Shown piece after piece: positions 7,528 through 15,367 of a stretch of DNA of 28,033 nucleotides. This DNA comes from a virus. Numbering within the stretch: the first letter of the stretch is position 1; every line of letters starts with the position of its first letter. The notes under the pieces were generated by a model, which had not been told where the DNA came from, did not search any database, and saw nothing but the letters and a program-made list of their open reading frames with translations. The stretch lies in IMG/VR virus record IMGVR_UViG_3300023174_000531, positions 1 through 28,033 of that record; one strand, given 5' to 3'. The position numbers and the translations under genes are program-made.

Positions 7528-8205
7528 ATGAAAATTGAGTTGATTAGTTATTCACAGCCTGAGAGTTATTTTGCTGAGAATATGACAGAGTTAGTTGCTT
7601 TCTGTGCAAGGGTATCAAACCCAAGCAATCAAACTAACAAAGATACAAGTGAGAAGTTGATTCGTTATTTGGTTAAAAACCAACACTGGTCACCACTAGA
7701 AATGGTGAGTATGTGTTTAGAAATTGAAACTACAAGAGATATTGCGAGACAAATATTGAGACACAGGTCGTTTTCATTTCAAGAATTTAGTCAAAGATAT
7801 GCTGATCCCACAGCCGAACTTGATGAAGCCTTTGTACTAAGAGAAGCTAGATTTCAAGATACAAAGAATAGACAAAACTCTGTAGAATTGGATATGTCTG
7901 ATGAAAAGCAACGTCTACTTGCTTTTGATTGGGAACGTGCTCAAAAACGTGTACTATTCTCTGTCAAACAAGAATATAAATGGGCTATTGCTAATGGTAT
8001 TGCGAAAGAACAGGCAAGGGCTGTATTACCAGAAGGTCTTACAGTCTCACGTTTGTACATGAATGGAACTCTCCGTTCATGGATACATTATATCTCCCTT
8101 CGCTCAGCGAACGGCACACAAAAAGAACACAGAGACATAGCACTTAAATGTGCAGAAGTTATTGCCAAAGTATTTCCTATGGCAAAAGAATTCACAGAAC
8201 AATAA
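7528..8205 (+). CDS. thyX: Flavin-dependent thymidylate synthase ThyX, 225 aa
   Basis: ThyX methylates dUMP to dTMP using methylene-tetrahydrofolate, FAD and NADPH. The signature RHRX7S is present: RHR at 78-80 and Ser at 88 within RHRSFSFQEFSQRY. The C-terminal RSWIHYISLR segment contributes folate and flavin contacts in this family. Length (225) is normal. I start at ATG 7528, one base after the primase stop; the in-frame upstream extension lies within the primase gene. Together with NrdA and NrdB downstream it would supply DNA precursors independently of host ThyA. Confidence 0.93.
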   Translation: MKIELISYSQPESYFAENMTELVAFCARVSNPSNQTNKDTSEKLIRYLVKNQHWSPLEMVSMCLEIETTRDIARQILRHRSFSFQEFSQRYADPTAELDEAFVLREARFQDTKNRQNSVELDMSDEKQRLLAFDWERAQKRVLFSVKQEYKWAIANGIAKEQARAVLPEGLTVSRLYMNGTLRSWIHYISLRSANGTQKEHRDIALKCAEVIAKVFPMAKEFTEQ

Positions 8206-8219
8206 TAATTGGAGTAAAG

Positions 8220-10016
8220 ATGGACGATATCGTTAACGGTATAAGGGTAGACTATTCTCGGGATAATCTCTTTGATGAATTAGGATTAAAAAGACTTAAA
8301 GAAAGTTACATGAAAGAAGATGAAGAATCACCACAACAAAGATTTGCACATGTTTCAAGCTCGTTTGGTTCCAATTCGGAACATGCACAGCGATTATATG
8401 AATACAGCAGTAAACATTGGTTGTCTTATTCTACTCCCATTCTTTCTTTTGGTCGCAGTAAACGTGGTTTGCCTATATCATGCTTCTTACCTTATCTCCA
8501 CGATAGCGCAGAAGGTCTTGTCGATTGTCTTGCAGAAGTAAATTGGTTGTCCATGTTGGGCGGAGGAGTAGGAATTGGAATCGGAATACGTTCATCAGAT
8601 GATAAGAGCGTTGGGGTTATGCCTCATCTTCGCACTTATGACGCTAGTAGTTTGGCATACAGACAGGGGCGGACAAGGAGGGGGTCTTATGCTGCTTATC
8701 TTGATATCTCTCATCCCGATATTCTTATCTTTTTAGAGATGAGAAAACCAACAGGCGACCCTAACATGCGTTGCCTGAATCTACATCACGGTATCAATAT
8801 CACAGATGATTTCATGCGTTTGATTGAAAAGGCCATGATTGATCCAACATCTAATGATGATTGGGAGTTAAAAGACCCACACAATGGTGAGGTGCGTGAA
8901 GTTGTATCTGCAAGAGACTTGTGGCAACGTGTGCTTGAAATGCGTATGCAAACAGGTGAACCATATATACATTTTATTGATGCGAGTAATCGTGCATTGC
9001 CTGAGTTTCAAAAGAAATTAGGTCTGAGTATTAAACAAAGTAATCTGTGTAGTGAAATTATTTTACCAACAGATAAAGATAGAACAGCGGTGTGCTGTTT
9101 GTCTTCTGTTAATTTGGAGTACTATGATGACTGGAAATCAGATCCTTTATTTCTTTCTGATATCGCTGAAATGCTTGACAATGTTCTTCAGTATTTTATT
9201 GATAATGCGCCTGCCGCCGTTAAACGTGCAAGGTATAGTGCCAGTCGTGAGCGCTCTATTGGTATCGGCGCTTTGGGTTGGCATGCTTATCTACAACGAA
9301 ATAACATCCCGTGGGAATCAGCATTAGCCACTGGTGCTAATCTAAAGATATTCAAACACATTAGGAGTAAACTAGATGAAGCGAATATTCAGCTTGGCTC
9401 GCAAAGAGGTGAATGTCCTGATGCTACTGGCACTGGCCTGCGTTTCAGTCATCTTATGGCTATTGCTCCAAATGCTTCTAGCTCTATCATTATGGGAAAT
9501 ACTTCTCCTAGTATTGAGCCTTATCGGGCTAATGCGTATAGGCAAGACACTCTTTCGGGGTCATCTTTAAATAAGAATAAGTTTTTAGATAAATTTATTA
9601 AAGAGGCGTGTGATGCAAACAAAAAACTCGACTATCAAGAAATCTGGTCAAGTATTATTGCAAATGACGGATCCGTACAACACTTGGAATTTCTTGACGA
9701 GTGGACCAAAGACGTATTCAAAACGAGTATGGAGATTGACCAACGATGGATTGTGGATCACGCAGCTCACAGACAGAATTACATTGACCAAGCACAATCC
9801 CTTAACCTGTTCTTTAGACCAGACGTTAATGTGAAATACCTACATGCCGTGCATTTTCAGGCATGGAAACAAGGCCTAAAAACCCTGTACTACTGCCGTT
9901 CTGAGAAGATTGGTAAGGCAGATAAAGTATCTAAAAAGATTCAACGTGAAATCATTGAAGAAATTGATTTAAAAGCGTTGGCAACAGAGGAAGTTTGTTT
10001 AGCCTGCGAGGGATAA
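8220..10016 (+). CDS. nrdA: Ribonucleotide reductase class I large subunit, 598 aa
   Basis: The alpha subunit reduces ribonucleotides using a radical passed from NrdB. I start at ATG 8220, eight bases after GGAG. The protein is shorter than E. coli NrdA (about 760) and lacks the N-terminal ATP-cone, so dATP overall-activity feedback is probably absent, as in several phage enzymes. Key residues are visible: C88 (PISC) and C292 (AVCCLSSVNL) as the redox pair, the N-L-C-S-E loop at 275-279 with thiyl C277, Tyr-Tyr 557-558 (TLYYCRS) for radical transfer, and a C-terminal CLAC at 593-596 for re-reduction. nrdB is separated from it by five genes. Confidence 0.93.
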   Translation: MDDIVNGIRVDYSRDNLFDELGLKRLKESYMKEDEESPQQRFAHVSSSFGSNSEHAQRLYEYSSKHWLSYSTPILSFGRSKRGLPISCFLPYLHDSAEGLVDCLAEVNWLSMLGGGVGIGIGIRSSDDKSVGVMPHLRTYDASSLAYRQGRTRRGSYAAYLDISHPDILIFLEMRKPTGDPNMRCLNLHHGINITDDFMRLIEKAMIDPTSNDDWELKDPHNGEVREVVSARDLWQRVLEMRMQTGEPYIHFIDASNRALPEFQKKLGLSIKQSNLCSEIILPTDKDRTAVCCLSSVNLEYYDDWKSDPLFLSDIAEMLDNVLQYFIDNAPAAVKRARYSASRERSIGIGALGWHAYLQRNNIPWESALATGANLKIFKHIRSKLDEANIQLGSQRGECPDATGTGLRFSHLMAIAPNASSSIIMGNTSPSIEPYRANAYRQDTLSGSSLNKNKFLDKFIKEACDANKKLDYQEIWSSIIANDGSVQHLEFLDEWTKDVFKTSMEIDQRWIVDHAAHRQNYIDQAQSLNLFFRPDVNVKYLHAVHFQAWKQGLKTLYYCRSEKIGKADKVSKKIQREIIEEIDLKALATEEVCLACEG

Positions 10017-10019
10017 AAG

Positions 10020-10400
10020 ATGGCATATTCACAACAAGTAATCGATCACTATGAAAACCCACGAAATGTGGGCAGTTTTAGTAAAGATGAAAAAGATATT
10101 GGCACAGGCATGGTGGGTGCACCAGCTTGTGGTGATGTGATGAAATTACAAATTAAAGTCAAAGATGGAATCATTATAGATGCTAAATTCAAAACATATG
10201 GATGTGGTTCTGCAATTGCTTCTAGTTCATTAGTTACAGAATGGGTCAAGGGTAAAACCCTTAATGAGGCCTCAACAATTAATAACTCAGAAATTGCTTC
10301 TGAGTTAGCATTACCACCAGTTAAGATACATTGTAGTATTCTAGCAGAAGATGCTATCAAAGCAGCCGTAAATGATTACCGTAACCGACATAGCCAATAA
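10020..10400 (+). CDS. iscU: Iron-sulfur cluster scaffold IscU, 126 aa
   Basis: The protein assembles Fe-S clusters before handing them to carriers. It matches bacterial IscU along its full length: MAYSQQVIDHYENPRNVGSF at the start, C37 and D39 (PACGDV), C62 (YGCGSAIASSS) and H104-C105 (KIHCSILAED). The HscA-binding motif LPPVK is intact at 98-102, so it could use the host HscA/HscB chaperones and IscS. No frame damage is seen. It follows nrdA by three bases and overlaps iscA by 29. The similarity to host-type IscU is much closer than is usual for phage genes, suggesting acquisition from a proteobacterium. Confidence 0.94.
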   Translation: MAYSQQVIDHYENPRNVGSFSKDEKDIGTGMVGAPACGDVMKLQIKVKDGIIIDAKFKTYGCGSAIASSSLVTEWVKGKTLNEASTINNSEIASELALPPVKIHCSILAEDAIKAAVNDYRNRHSQ

Positions 10401-10698
10401 TAAAATTAAACAACTTCTAACTAAACGTGGCCAGGGTGTTGGCATACGATTAGGTGTGAGAACTACTGGTTGTAGTGGTTTAGCCTATACGATAGAATAT
10501 GTCGATAAGTATGATGTTGAGGAAGGTGTGATTAACTATGCACAAAAAGATTTTGTGATATTAGTAGATTTAAAAAGTGATGTGTATCTTAGAGGTCTCA
10601 CAATGGATTGGGTTCGTAATGGGCTCAATGAAGGATTTGATTTTAAAAACCCAAATGAACGTGACCGTTGCGGTTGCGGAGAAAGTTTCAGAATATGA
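10372..10698 (+). CDS. iscA: A-type Fe-S carrier IscA, 108 aa
   Basis: A-type carriers accept clusters from IscU and deliver them to target proteins. The three ligand cysteines are present: C34 ([10 protein letters not shown]) and C100/C102 in the C-terminal CGCGESF. The [13 protein letters not shown] and [13 protein letters not shown] stretches are typical of IscA rather than ErpA. The start at 10372 lies within iscU (29-base overlap), and the reading frame gives a normal-length family member. The next carrier gene overlaps its stop by four bases (ATGA), so iscU, iscA and erpA are tightly coupled. Confidence 0.92.
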   Translation: MITVTDIANNKIKQLLTKRGQGVGIRLGVRTTGCSGLAYTIEYVDKYDVEEGVINYAQKDFVILVDLKSDVYLRGLTMDWVRNGLNEGFDFKNPNERDRCGCGESFRI

Positions 10699-11018
10699 TA
10701 ACAATAACAGAATCAGCAAAAACAAAAATATTGGATCTTTTTGCAGAAGAAGGCAACCCCGATTTAAAATTAAGAACCTTTGTACAGGGTGGAGGTTGTA
10801 GTGGAATGACTTATGGATTTACTTTTGATGAAATAAAGAATGAAGATGATTTTGAAATGGAATTGGGAAATACTGGAATATTGATTGATGCAATGAGTAT
10901 GCAGTATCTACAAGGCGCAAGCGTAGATTATAAAGATGATCTACAAGGTTCACAGTTTGTTATTAGCAATCCAAATGCTCAATCAACTTGTGGTTGTGGT
11001 AGTAGTTTTTCTGTCTAA
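10695..11018 (+). CDS. erpA: A-type Fe-S carrier ErpA, 107 aa
   Basis: This is a second, different A-type carrier. [15 protein letters not shown] (about 32-46, C35) and [10 protein letters not shown] near the end (C99, C101) are the ErpA version of the fold, as are NPDLKLR and [12 protein letters not shown]. In bacteria ErpA delivers clusters to proteins such as IspG and dehydrogenases. I start at ATG 10695 (ATGA overlap with iscA); a start nine codons upstream would lie inside iscA. The set has U, A and Erp functions but no IscS, IscR, HscA, HscB or ferredoxin here, so it would depend on the host for sulfur. Confidence 0.91.
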   Translation: MITITESAKTKILDLFAEEGNPDLKLRTFVQGGGCSGMTYGFTFDEIKNEDDFEMELGNTGILIDAMSMQYLQGASVDYKDDLQGSQFVISNPNAQSTCGCGSSFSV

Positions 11019-11657
11019 ATGAAAACTATTGCTCTGTTTGTAAACGATCCGAAGTGTTCGGTACAATCTAGTAATGGGATCATCAAAGCACTTGATGGTC
11101 ATTATCATTTCAAATTATTTTCAAAGAATGAGATAGAAGATGGCTTTTTTAACAATGTTGATGCTGTGGTTGTGCCTGGCGGTTTTGGTGATGCGGACTC
11201 TTACGATAGTCTTTTCAAGTACAATGGAAGAGCGGTCAAGAAATATATCAAATCTGGCGGTCGCTATCTTGGCATTTGTATGGGCGCTTATTGGGCTTCA
11301 TCATTATATCTCAACATCTTAGATAATGTAGAAGCTGTTCAGTATCTAAAAAGACCTGATACTGATACAAGACGGCCGCATGCTAAGAATATAAACATAA
11401 CATGGCGTGGTGAACCCATGAATATGTTTTGGTATGATGGGTGCGCTTTGATTGGTGATGGTAAAAAAGAGGTCGTTGCAACATACAGTAATGGTGATGC
11501 GATGGCTATCATACAAAATAGAATAGGTCTAATAGGCTGTCATCCAGAGAGTGAACAATTCTGGTATGATAGTTATAGTTGGATGAAAGGCAAGTATCAT
11601 AACGGTACGCATCACAAACTATTATTAGATTTTGTAAATGAATTAATGGAAAAATAA
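11019..11657 (+). CDS. Class I glutamine amidotransferase-like protein (BPL_N type), 212 aa
   Basis: The protein has the class I amidotransferase / DJ-1-like fold. The nucleophile elbow is GICMGAYWAS (Cys about 86) after VVPGGFGDADSY (about 47-58), and the second site is GCHPESEQ (His-Pro-Glu about 174-176). This layout resembles the biotin protein ligase N-terminal domain family, known in phages and bacteria without a proven reaction. No synthetase partner domain is fused. It starts directly after erpA and ends directly before the next gene, inside the nrdA-nrdB interval. Hydrolysis of an amide is plausible, the substrate is unknown. Confidence 0.72.
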   Translation: MKTIALFVNDPKCSVQSSNGIIKALDGHYHFKLFSKNEIEDGFFNNVDAVVVPGGFGDADSYDSLFKYNGRAVKKYIKSGGRYLGICMGAYWASSLYLNILDNVEAVQYLKRPDTDTRRPHAKNINITWRGEPMNMFWYDGCALIGDGKKEVVATYSNGDAMAIIQNRIGLIGCHPESEQFWYDSYSWMKGKYHNGTHHKLLLDFVNELMEK

Positions 11658-12281
11658 ATGGCGCACATCGTAGCAAATCTACCACCAGTAAAGTGTTTCA
11701 TTCGTAAAGAATTTCTTTATGACTTTAAAAAGGGTTTCGGTGAACTTGAACCTTGTTGGTGGGTGAGTATTAAGTCTTTGCGAGGCCAAGCGTTTCGAAT
11801 TGAAGCATATCTAAACAACTATGGTGCATTGTATGATAAATTACCATTACATGCATTTTGTTGGAAACCTGTTGAGAATGAATTACCATTAGATTATCTA
11901 CAGTTGTGGGATTGCTTATCATATGACATAACAGTTATAAAGAAAGCACAGTTACAATCAATGAAGTGTAAGTTTAAATTAAAGAATGGAAATTGGCAAT
12001 ATGGTGTTTATATGTTTACAGTTGATTCTGCTCATCCTGATTTTAACGTACTTGATACAGGGTTTTCTGAAGATATCGAAGACCACAAGTCTTATAATTT
12101 CATTATGTGTGATAATGGGCAGTTTGCTGCTCAGCCAAATAATAGATTGATTGTGTTTGAACCAAGTAGTAATCCAAAAGAATTGAAGATGCCAGATTTT
12201 CAAGTCGCAACAAAGAAATGGTCCGTAGAAGCAGATTTAAAATGGGCATTGGGTGATACAAATACAGTTATGTACGAATAA
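11658..12281 (+). CDS. Conserved T4-like phage protein of unknown function, 207 aa
   Basis: I do not recognise a functional family. The 207-residue product begins MAHIVANLPPVKCFIRKEFL, is rich in aromatic residues (e.g. EPCWWVSIKSL, near residues 31-41), and contains a mostly beta pattern with VYMFTVDSAHPDF and FIMCDNGQFAAQPNNR in the second half. There is no signal peptide, membrane helix or obvious active site. The start directly abuts the amidotransferase-like gene. Similar-looking proteins occur beside nucleotide genes in T4-like phages of aquatic bacteria, from memory only. Confidence 0.6.
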   Translation: MAHIVANLPPVKCFIRKEFLYDFKKGFGELEPCWWVSIKSLRGQAFRIEAYLNNYGALYDKLPLHAFCWKPVENELPLDYLQLWDCLSYDITVIKKAQLQSMKCKFKLKNGNWQYGVYMFTVDSAHPDFNVLDTGFSEDIEDHKSYNFIMCDNGQFAAQPNNRLIVFEPSSNPKELKMPDFQVATKKWSVEADLKWALGDTNTVMYE

Positions 12282-12303
12282 CATAAACAAAAAAAGAGAG
12301 TAA

Positions 12304-13290
12304 ATGAAAACTAAATCAAAATTAACAGACAGCAGAGATGCATTTAAACCATTCAACTATCCATGGGCATATGATGCCTGGTTGAAGCATGAACAAAGTC
12401 ATTGGTTACACACAGAAGTACCGATGGCTGAAGATGTGAAAGACTGGAAGAATAAACTAACTAATGAAGAAAAACAATTTCTCACAAACATATTTCGATT
12501 CTTTACTCAAGGCGATATCGATGTTGCCGGTGGTTATGTTAACAATTATCTTCCTTATTTTCCTCAGCCTGAGATACGGATGATGTTAATGGGCTTTGCA
12601 GCTCGTGAAGCATTACACATTGCAGCCTATTCGCATTTGATTGAGACATTAGGTTTACCTGATACAACATACAATCAATTCATGGAATATCAGGCAATGA
12701 GAGATAAACATGATTATGTTATGGATTTGTCTGCACAGAATACAACCAAAGAGAATACTGCCACACACATTGCTGTGTTCTCGGCATTCACAGAAGGTAT
12801 GCAGTTGTTTAGTTCATTCATTATGTTGTTGAATTTCCCACGCACAGGTAAAATGAAGGGCATGGGTCAAATCGTTACATGGTCTATTGTTGATGAGACA
12901 ATGCACGCTGAGAACATGATTAAGTTATTCAGAACATACATAGAAGAAAACAAAGAGATTTGGAATGATGACTTAAAATCTCGCATATATACTATCGCAG
13001 AGAAAATGGTTGAGTTAGAAGATAAATTTATTGACTTGGCATTTGAAATGGGTCCGATGGAAGGCCTATCAAATGAAGATGTTAAGAAATATATCAGATA
13101 CATTGCTGATCGTAGATTGATTAGTCTTGGTCTAAAAGGTGTGTTTAAAGTTAAGAAAAATCCATTACCATGGGTTGAAGAAATGATTAACGCACCAACA
13201 CATACTAATTTCTTTGAGAACAGAGCAACAGACTATGCCAAAGGCGCCCTATCGGGAGACTGGCATGATGTATGGGGTAAAGCCGCATGA
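12304..13290 (+). CDS. nrdB: Ribonucleotide reductase class I small subunit, 328 aa
   Basis: NrdB houses the di-iron tyrosyl radical that drives NrdA. All metal ligands can be placed: D71 (TQGD), E102 and H105 (REALHIAAY), E164 (FTEGMQ), E198 and H201 (DETMH). Y109 sits at the radical position, four residues after the first His, so it is a normal tyrosyl enzyme rather than a radical-less variant. An AGAGAG-type ribosome site precedes the ATG in a short A-rich gap. The radical cofactor needs iron and electrons, which gives one possible link to the nearby Fe-S genes. Confidence 0.93.
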   Translation: MKTKSKLTDSRDAFKPFNYPWAYDAWLKHEQSHWLHTEVPMAEDVKDWKNKLTNEEKQFLTNIFRFFTQGDIDVAGGYVNNYLPYFPQPEIRMMLMGFAAREALHIAAYSHLIETLGLPDTTYNQFMEYQAMRDKHDYVMDLSAQNTTKENTATHIAVFSAFTEGMQLFSSFIMLLNFPRTGKMKGMGQIVTWSIVDETMHAENMIKLFRTYIEENKEIWNDDLKSRIYTIAEKMVELEDKFIDLAFEMGPMEGLSNEDVKKYIRYIADRRLISLGLKGVFKVKKNPLPWVEEMINAPTHTNFFENRATDYAKGALSGDWHDVWGKAA

Positions 13291-13613
13291 AGAAAATTCT
13301 AATTTTATCGCTGATGTTGATTTCAGTATCAGCGTCAGCACAGCATCATCATGGTTATTGGCGCCATGGCCATGGTGGTGGCAATCCATGGTTTTGGGTT
13401 GCACCAACTGTAATAGGTGGTGTAGTCGGCTATGAGATTGCAAGACAACAGCAACCTGTGGTAATACAACAAATACCAACATGTGCGTCACCTGGAATAC
13501 GTTGTAGTTATGAGATACAACAGCCAGTTCAGGTGCAACCAATTTGTTCAATATGGACTGAAGTGCAGAATCCTGATGGAACAATAACTAGAACAAGAAC
13601 CTGCACACAATAA
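13287..13613 (+). CDS. Secreted His/Gly-rich protein, 108 aa
   Basis: The ATG overlaps the nrdB stop (ATGA). Residues 1-18 are a signal peptide (MKKILILSLMLISVSASA). The mature part starts with a His/Gly-rich stretch (QHHHGYWRHGHGGG) that could bind metal ions, then a hydrophobic Gly-rich segment (WVAPTVIGGVVGYEIA), a Gln/Pro/Val-rich linker and four cysteines in the C-terminal half (e.g. CASPGIRC, ending RTCTQ). The arrangement recalls bacterial envelope proteins with a glycine zipper. It is followed by a secreted nuclease, so the two may act together in the periplasm. Confidence 0.6.
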   Translation: MKKILILSLMLISVSASAQHHHGYWRHGHGGGNPWFWVAPTVIGGVVGYEIARQQQPVVIQQIPTCASPGIRCSYEIQQPVQVQPICSIWTEVQNPDGTITRTRTCTQ

Positions 13614-13623
13614 GAAAGATAAT

Positions 13624-14442
13624 ATGAAGAAGTTTTTGATATTACTAGCACTATTCAGTAGTGCTGCTTTTGCTTGGGATCAACGGGCACCCAATCCAGT
13701 AGATGCATGTAAAGTGCATAGTCCATATGGTTTTGCAGCCGTAAAAAGACCAGTACAACCAATCTGCCGTGAGGCTTATTTGGTGGCCTATGATGCACCA
13801 GTTAAGATTCCAGCATACGTTGCATATACATTAGAACCCGCAAAAGCAATTGGTTGCTTTCCACGCACTAATGCATTTGTTGCGGATCAATCATTAGGTG
13901 GCACAGGTGCAAGACCAGATGATTATGCTGGTACAGGATACGATAAGGGTCATGCGGCACCAGATGGTGATTTATCATGGTCACAACAAGTGGAGTACGA
14001 ATCTTTTTTAATGACAAACATGTATCCCCAAGCCGGATCTTTAAATCGGGGAATATGGAAATTACTAGAAACATCAGTAAGGGGCTGGGTAGTGCAACTC
14101 AACCAACCTTTTACTATATACGTTGGCGCATTCTATGGCGCTGGTGATAAAACAATAGGTAACGGTGTTTTGGTGCCACATGGATATTATAAAATTGTAA
14201 TTAATAACACCACGCACGAAGTTGCTGGTTGGAAGTTTCCACACAACCCACCATATCCTAATTTAGGCAATAACCTTCAAACATACAGATTACCAATTTC
14301 TGCAATACAACAAGAAGCTAACATTAAGTTTGCTTTCCCTGTAAACGCAAAAGAGATTGATCCTGGAAAAGAATGGCCTGTGGATTATGGTAAATTAACT
14401 AACGCAAAACGTGCCAAGTGTGGCGCCAATGCATCCGAATAA
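13624..14442 (+). CDS. Secreted DNA/RNA non-specific endonuclease, 272 aa
   Basis: Residues 1-17 form a signal peptide (cleavage after AFA). The beta-beta-alpha-metal nuclease core is visible: YDKGHAAPDGD (106-116) corresponds to the DRGH motif with Arg replaced by Lys and catalytic H110, and TNMYPQAGSLNRGIW (131-145) supplies the Mg-binding Asn. Five cysteines (29, 48, 78 and the C-terminal end among them) fit a periplasmic or secreted enzyme. It would degrade DNA or RNA outside the cytoplasm. Possible roles are nutrient scavenging from host debris, attack on incoming competing DNA, or DNA clearance at lysis. Confidence 0.85.
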   Translation: MKKFLILLALFSSAAFAWDQRAPNPVDACKVHSPYGFAAVKRPVQPICREAYLVAYDAPVKIPAYVAYTLEPAKAIGCFPRTNAFVADQSLGGTGARPDDYAGTGYDKGHAAPDGDLSWSQQVEYESFLMTNMYPQAGSLNRGIWKLLETSVRGWVVQLNQPFTIYVGAFYGAGDKTIGNGVLVPHGYYKIVINNTTHEVAGWKFPHNPPYPNLGNNLQTYRLPISAIQQEANIKFAFPVNAKEIDPGKEWPVDYGKLTNAKRAKCGANASE

Positions 14443-14591
14443 TGGCCACAATACATCACATATGTGAAGACTGTAACTCAGAATTCACAATCAAATACGA
14501 TCCAGATATCTGCGATAGCGATCCATTACATTGCCCATTCTGCTCAGCATACATACTTGAATCAGAGGAGTATGATGATGAGGATGAATAG
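14442..14591 (+). CDS. Zinc-ribbon microprotein, 49 aa
   Basis: The ATG shares one base with the nuclease stop (TAATG). The product begins MATIHHICEDCNSEFTIKYD and carries two CxxC pairs (CEDC at 8-11 and CPFC about 32-35), then an acidic tail (ESEEYDDEDE). This is a minimal zinc ribbon. Short proteins with the same CEDCNSEF..KYD pattern are familiar from T4-like phages of aquatic bacteria, where the role is unknown. The next gene starts with a GTG sharing a base with its stop. Confidence 0.65.
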   Translation: MATIHHICEDCNSEFTIKYDPDICDSDPLHCPFCSAYILESEEYDDEDE

Positions 14592-14992
14592 TGTGGCATT
14601 ATAATGGTGTTGAATTCACAGAAGATTTAATAGATAAATCATTTGGGTTTGTATACTGTATCACAAACCTAACTAATGGCCGTAAGTATATTGGTAAGAA
14701 ACTATTTACCAAATCAGGCCGTAAGCAAACCAAAGGTAAGATTAAGAAAGTCCGTGTAACATCGGACTGGCTTGATTACTATGGGTCAAACAAAGAACTA
14801 CAGGAAGATGTAGTGAAGAACGGTGCAGATACATTTCACCGTGAGATACTTTACCTATGTGCCACTAGGTCTGAATGCTCGTATAGAGAAACACTAGAGA
14901 TATTCAACAGAGGTGCCTTGTTGACTGAGGATTATTACAATTCATGGGTCACCTGTAAGATACACAAGGCACATGTTTTAGGCAAGTTTTAA
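14591..14992 (+). CDS. GIY-YIG-type nuclease-like protein, 133 aa
   Basis: It starts at GTG in TAGTG, coupled to the zinc-ribbon gene. The GIY-YIG core is at residues 19-36: GFVYCITN followed by GRKYIGKK. A basic stretch (KSGRKQTKGKIKKVR), SDWLDYYGSN and a later YRETLEIFNRGAL segment with the candidate catalytic Glu complete a pattern common to stand-alone proteins in T4-like phages. It may nick DNA in recombination or repair, or be a relic of a homing enzyme; there is no intron around it. Activity cannot be judged from sequence. Confidence 0.7.
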   Translation: MWHYNGVEFTEDLIDKSFGFVYCITNLTNGRKYIGKKLFTKSGRKQTKGKIKKVRVTSDWLDYYGSNKELQEDVVKNGADTFHREILYLCATRSECSYRETLEIFNRGALLTEDYYNSWVTCKIHKAHVLGKF

Positions 14993-15031
14993 AGTGTACC
15001 CTCTAAATTGTTGCATTGCAGTATAAATGTG

Positions 15032-15039
15032 TATAAATA
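15032..15039 (+). promoter_or_regulatory. Late-type promoter TATAAATA
   Basis: The exact T4 late consensus TATAAATA lies in the 103-base gap after the GIY-YIG gene, 57 bases before the next ATG. A near copy, TATAAATG, sits ten bases upstream. A sigma-70 reading (TTGTTG or TTGCAT with TATAAA) is weaker. Confidence 0.5.
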
Positions 15040-15043
15040 CATT

Positions 15044-15070
15044 AGTAGAAACACTATTATCGTTTCTACT
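15044..15070 (+). repeat. Perfect 9-bp inverted repeat in a 5' leader
   Basis: AGTAGAAAC and GTTTCTACT are separated by nine bases, starting five bases after the TATAAATA box. The RNA would form a hairpin at the very 5' end of the transcript. No T-run follows, so it is not a terminator. It could protect the mRNA end or serve as an operator. Confidence 0.6.
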
Positions 15071-15095
15071 CATTCAAACACAATTTGGAGTCAAC

Positions 15096-15242
15096 ATGTT
15101 AAAGTTCTTACAAAGGATTTTCTATATTAAACAGCAATCACGGTTGGAACAATATCTTTCAACTAAGTCTATCACCGATACTGGTCAACTAGAACAGTAC
15201 ATGCGTGAATATGATAGACAAGCAGAAAGAGGATACATATGA
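15096..15242 (+). CDS. DUF3563-like small protein, 48 aa
   Basis: I start at ATG 15096 behind TTGGAG; a longer frame begins inside the leader hairpin region and lacks a ribosome site. The 48-residue product (MLKFLQRIF, then RLEQYLSTKSITDTGQLEQYMREYDRQ split over residues 19-45) follows the pattern of DUF3563, small proteins common in betaproteobacteria, where an N-terminal amphipathic helix is followed by an EAYLS-type motif and a LExxMRxLDR-type end. The role of that family is unknown. It overlaps the next microprotein by four bases. Confidence 0.5.
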   Translation: MLKFLQRIFYIKQQSRLEQYLSTKSITDTGQLEQYMREYDRQAERGYI

Positions 15243-15343
15243 AAATCGTTTTAATTAAAATTTATAAAGCATTTGAAGCTCTTGGTAGTTTTACTAAGGA
15301 ATACCGAGAGTTCAAGTACGGTGCATATCGCACCGGCAAATAA
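15239..15343 (+). CDS. Microprotein, 34 aa
   Basis: The ATG overlaps the previous stop (ATGA), which is the main support. The 34 residues are basic and aromatic (MKIVLIKIYKAFEALGSFTK, then EYREFKYGAYRTGK), possibly one amphipathic helix. No family is recognised. The next gene has its own strong ribosome site. Confidence 0.45.
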   Translation: MKIVLIKIYKAFEALGSFTKEYREFKYGAYRTGK

Positions 15344-15367
15344 CCTATCGTCTAAAGGAGATAAACC

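Noticed and set aside
12304-13290. NrdB as a metal-free or radical-less class I variant
   Set aside because: All metal ligands and the tyrosine at the radical position are present.
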